Assembly (NCBI GenBank): GCA_013397455.1
Contig: VYZB01000035.1
Span: forward strand, 325,131 to 389,130
Source: Crotophaga sulcirostris
Lineage: Eukaryota; Chordata; Aves; Cuculiformes; Crotophagidae
Reading direction: 5' to 3'
DNA length: 64,000 nucleotides
Numbering within the stretch: position 1 is the stretch's first letter; every line of letters begins with the position of its first letter. The translations under genes were made by a program, and so were the position numbers. A model generated the notes under the pieces. The model was not told the origin of the DNA and made no database searches. It worked only from the letters and a program-made list of their open reading frames with translations. This document shows, piece after piece, positions 59,601 to 64,000 of the stretch.

Positions 59601-62600
59601 ATGCTTTTTTATAACATAGTAGTTCTTAAAACAAGATTCAAACTCGAAGGATGCCAGGTCCTCATGTATAGTTTTGATCTTCTCCATTTCTGTGGGAGTC
59701 ACCTCTGGCCATCTGCAGTAGTTAAAGATGGAGGATAAAGTTGCCAGAGAGTTCTTTAAAAAGGTCAACATTTTAGCAAAATCTCTTTACAAATTAGTTT
59801 TATTTTTCTGATGCAGCTAATCCTCTTTTCTCCAGCAATGCTGTTCCTTTTGATCTTTAGGTGAAACGATTACAGATTTGTAAAGAAAAATCTAGTGAGG
59901 TGAATGTCTGCCTGGGATAGCAGATGTGATACACACTATACTTTCTTTCATGGGGGATATTATTCTCATAAAAATACTCTGTAACTCATTAATAATTTGA
60001 CTTTAAAACATATTCCTATCATATTAACAAGTAAAACCGTAATTGACCACAAGACCAACAAACAAAGTAATATAGTAATTTTTACTGTCGTAACTCTGAT
60101 GCTATCATGCGAAAGGATATCTTGAGTCTCAAAAGGTCACTTCTCTCTAGCTGTAGGAGGACTAACAAGCTAATTATAAATCTAGCTGAAGGGAAGACTT
60201 ATGGACTTAGTTGATAATTATGCCTAGAATTCATTGTTTTTATTCTCAAACGACGTGAAATCTGCTGGGATTTCAGGCACTGCACTTAGACCATTAAAAT
60301 AAATTCTTAACAGTGTTACCTAGGATTTTAATTGGGTTTTTCCCATATAGATCAAGTTATTGCTCATATAGAGATTTTATTTTAATTATTCAATTGTATC
60401 AAACACTTGATGATGCAGTTTTGTAATCAAATGAATTATAATGGTTATATGCATTTTGATATATAAAGGTATACAAAATTTGACCTAGATTCAAGGGAGA
60501 ACATGCTGATATTTTGAACCCAATAGGAAAAAAGGATGTGTTCAGCTGTTTCCTGGACTAGGGCTTTAGCTGGCGCGTAGAGGAAGAATAATGGGAGCTG
60601 CAAAAGGGAATATTTCTCTCCTCCTGCAAAGTGACTGGGACAATAAAAGAATAAAAAAATGGAACCTAAGAGGTTTTCATAATAATAAACCTTAGAAGGA
60701 ACATAAGGGACCTATTTGTAAGACTGTGCTTTTAAAATCAGTTCCAGGTTCAAAAAATAATATTTTTCCTCAGTTCATTTTAAAGATAATTTTAAAATCA
60801 AATGAATGACCTTTTTTATGTACAATCAATAGTCCCTGGATATGCTAATGATGCTTTCTAATCAATATTTAGGAATAAGCAACTATAAGCACTAAGGTAG
60901 AAATATTATCATTGTCTAAACTATCCCCATATAGCTGAGAAAAGGTGGAGATCTAATTTTATTTTTCTAAATATAACTTCATAGTAAATATTCGGTAAGA
61001 TAGTGATTGGTACTGAAGGACAAACCAAAATTAGATTTGAGATATAGGTACCATAATTATACAAAAATTAATATCAATACCAATCTGAAAGATACTAAAA
61101 TAACTAAAAAACCCTCTTCTTTTGAAGCCTTAAACTACAATTCAAGAAACCTTCTGTAAAATTGATTGATATGGGAGGAAAATGTTGAAATTCTGAAAAC
61201 TTTCTTGAGAAATAACATGTAGTTGTCAATAAACTGAGTTTAATAGCCTTACTTAATCCTGAACACTGCTTCCTTTTGAAAAAAATTCATGTAATTTGAT
61301 CCATTTGTCAGGTTGGTCAAGACTGAGCTCTCCATTAACATATTAAGAAAATAAACAACTCCTACAAAGAATTGGACATGTTGACAAATGTGATTGGAAG
61401 TGTGCTTTTTGATTTTATTAAATGTGTAGAAATATCAAAGCAAAACCCAGAATCTGAGATAACTTTTTATTATTCCTGAATGTTTTAATAAATGCAAATG
61501 TGAGAGAAAGTTTTGTGATATCATTGAAATGCATGTCCATGGTTATTTTAAAAGGCTAAAATTCCCATTTAAAAACAGGACTTTTGTCGAAAGGCAGTTT
61601 GCCTAGATAATCAAGGAAAATCTTGGCCTTTGCTAACACAACTGTGTAATGCAGTTTCTGCATGAATACTGACAAATGCATTGAAAATAACTCTAAATTT
61701 GTTCTGTTTGCCCTGACCTAGCAGAAAAGTTCAGAGTTTTTTTGATTAAAAAGCATGTTTGACCTTAGATTATTAAGTAGGGAAAAAAATGAGTTTATAT
61801 CAAAGAAGTTTTATTTTGATAGTCTTTCTGTTCTTCAGCCTGTCATCCAATAAAGCAGAACATTTAAGTCATGCTATCAAACAGCTATAACTACTCTGTC
61901 AAGCGTGACTTTTTAAACCTGTCAAGCAGTCATTCCTTTTCCACTGAAAAACATCTAACTTCAAGCTTCCTAGCCTTCTTCCCAAACAAAAGATATAGAA
62001 AAACATGCAGTAGAATCCCACTTTATAAAAGCCTTTTTATGAGCTCTTCCTCAGTGACAAATCCTGATACATGCTCCAATTAGCATGTCTGATCAGAAAC
62101 TCACTTAACTGATGTTCCTGCACTGAGGTCAAAGCAACTTCTATAAACAATAGTTTAGTAAGGAAATGTGTGAAACAGCTAATATTTTCGCATATTGGTT
62201 ACCACCTGTCAAGAATTAGAATACTATGGTATTTTGTTATCCAACTGTCAACATTTGATCAAAAGTTCTATTCTTTAGTTGTTGCCCAGGTTGTGTAATT
62301 CAAGTGTTGTCTTTCTGTACTGCCACCTCAGCAGGAAATTCTAACATGAAATCTTTATCATTAATAAGCTGCTGAAAGTAAATTAAAGTGACTTTCTCTA
62401 GGACTTGATAGTTTTAGAAATTTATATATGAAGCTGCCTAATACATTCCACTAAGAAATCCCAGTTTTCATCAGCTTATGACTTTGCCTTAAGTCAACTT
62501 ATCATGCTGAAATTTTTCGTACTTGGGCTCAGCTTCAGGCTCTTCTTTTTCTTTTGGGGAGGTGGGTGTTACATTTCAGCAGAGATTCACATCGTTCAAA

Positions 62601-63727
62601 GAATGAGAGTAGATGGTAGTTTTACCAAAACAAATTCCCAGATATTTGATGCTTTCTGTACTATTCATATGTTAGAACAGCGTTTTGGCAAGAGCAATGA
62701 AGGCTGATGTTGGAGATACACACGTCGTTTCCATTTGAAAGTCAGATTGGGACAAATTAGCAGAGTCTTAAAATTTTCTGATGCAGTTTTTCAGTGGGCA
62801 TTGCTGGGAATTGCCATGGATCTGCTTTAGGTGATCCAGGCATCTTGCTCCTGCTCTAGGCTCACAGTGTGTCAACTATGCTGAGCCCACCGGAGTCCTC
62901 CCAGGAATGAGAATTCCCATTTGCATGCTAACTTTTCCAGGAATAATAGATTACAGATCTATGCCTTCAACTCTTTTCATGATTTTATGGGAGCTCCTGT
63001 TGATTACCATGTTGCAGGTGGACAGCAAACATTGCTTCTGTATCTTACAAAAAAAAAAAAGCCCGAAGAAATGTACAAACTCTCTTCTGGAAGACCTGAG
63101 TCCTTCCAACATCCCATGGCAAGTTTTCTCTACTTAGCCAGGGAACTGTAAGAAAAAGTGAAACTTTTCAAGAAGATTCTTTCAAGAAATAAACCTGCTA
63201 ATTTTTAACTGAGAATGCTCTGCTCTTTGCAGATCAAATGGATAGGTAAAGATTAGCAAATAGTCTTTATATACATTTGAGTTTGAATGTCATAAAAGCT
63301 GGGACCATTCAAATGTGTCCCCAGTTGGGATTTATTCCGGGTTGGGATGTTGGAGGAAGTGCCCACAGTGCTCCATCAGGGACAGAGAGTACAAAACCAC
63401 TGAAGCCTCTTTCCACAGATAGATAGGGATAACAGGAGATATTCAGTTCTGGATGTTCTTTGTTATCCTGAAACCATTTTCCAGTGCCTCTCACCCTATC
63501 CTTTCTTTTCTTCAACAAAATAAACCACCAGCAACGATTAGGTATAGAGCTATTTTTTTTGCACAGACTGTGCAGTTATACTGACAACATCAGCAACACA
63601 TAAAGAAATGGATAAAGTTTTGTGAAGACTAACGAAGTCATATGACAAAAGAGACTAGAATGTTCTTCATGGATGGATCCTGGGCTTTGTTCTAGTTGTC
63701 CTCTGAGGACGAGATGCTAGGAAAACC

Positions 63728-63774
63728 AATTAAGAGACAAAAAGCCCGAGCCCAAGATCATTTGTCTCTCAATT
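63728..63774. repeat. Imperfect 14-bp inverted repeat with 19-nt loop
   Basis: aattaagagacaaa (63728-63741) pairs with tttgtctctcaatt (63761-63774), 13 of 14 positions complementary. The loop is 19 bases. It could be the tips of a short palindromic element or a chance hairpin; too short and AU-rich for a confident microRNA call. Confidence 0.5.
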
Positions 63775-64000
63775 CAGCCTCTCTGAGTAACATTTCTGAC
63801 CCCTAAATCACCTTCAAAAAGCCCCAAACCCTCTACCCTAGAACTGCACTGCCATAAGGTTTATCTCAGTATGCTGTGATAAACAAAATGAGAGAGGACA
63901 GTGAATGTGCAAACTGTACAAAAATTATATAACCATTTTGTACACAGCTTACATACAACAGTTATGGCCCTAGAAAAGAAGGGTAAAGAGTTCTCTCAGA

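Larger units (their letters stand above)
58113..64000. other. Unique-looking AT-rich non-coding DNA to the window end
   Basis: No gene supported. It holds a possible tRNA-SINE relic at 59521-59600, an A12 run at about 63049-63060 and an imperfect hairpin at 63728-63774. Two overlapping 76-codon plus frames at 62907-63151 run through the A tract in different frames and are taken as chance. Confidence 0.5.

Noticed and set aside
62907..63151. Two overlapping 76-codon plus frames through an A12 run, possibly a processed pseudogene
   Set aside because: The A-run is internal rather than a tail, neither frame is recognisable, and there are no flanking duplications.
1..64000. Search for CRISPR arrays, operons, tRNA or rRNA genes and full-length proviruses
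   Set aside because: None seen: no regularly spaced repeats, no closed tRNA cloverleaf, no rRNA-like blocks, and no gag/pol/env beside either LTR.

Overview
The window looks like non-coding DNA from a bird nuclear genome. It is AT-rich throughout and contains no open reading frame I can defend as a host gene. The recognisable content is transposable-element debris of avian type: eight or nine CR1 (chicken repeat 1, non-LTR retrotransposon) copies or fragments, two solo endogenous-retrovirus LTRs, and a few weak tRNA-like SINE relics. The CR1 density, the CR1 3' tails built on short octamer-like repeats, and the two TG...CA LTRs are what point to a bird. The absence of exons suggests a gene desert or the inside of a very large intron. 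I see no operon, CRISPR array or bacterial or viral gene, and no undescribed protein-coding system.

Layout. 1-7348: unique-looking AT-rich DNA. 7349-7992: CR1 reverse-transcriptase C-terminal fragment (minus). 8407-9069: CpG-containing solo LTR (minus) with TGTTA/TAACA ends, TATA-like box and polyadenylation signal. 10735-11156: internal CR1 RT fragment (plus). 15970-16820 and 21500-22014: two CR1 3' ends of the same type in direct orientation. 22445-22662: very short LTR (minus) holding a perfect C7G7 palindrome. 28665-31440: the richest locus, a CR1 about 2.2 kb long (minus) split by a second CR1 (30310-30869) inserted in the same orientation. 37047-37101: assembly gap of 55 N. 41106-41365 and 43284-44008: two more minus-strand CR1 3' ends. 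44009-57704: about 13.7 kb in which I recognise no transposon. 57705-58112: two CR1 scraps in opposite orientation. 58113-64000: unique-looking DNA with a possible tRNA-SINE relic and a hairpin.

How parts relate. All CR1 copies are dead: 5'-truncated, often 3'-truncated, and interrupted by stops. The long copy keeps the RT frame for about 970 bp but has lost the catalytic Asp-Asp. The nested pair gives a relative age order, with the host copy older than the guest. Nothing here depends on cooperation between genes. Most value lies in repeat history, in a few small palindromes or duplications, and in the long transposon-poor interval, which would be the first place to look for conserved regulatory DNA. 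Calls rest on reading by eye; no database search, alignment program or folding program was run.
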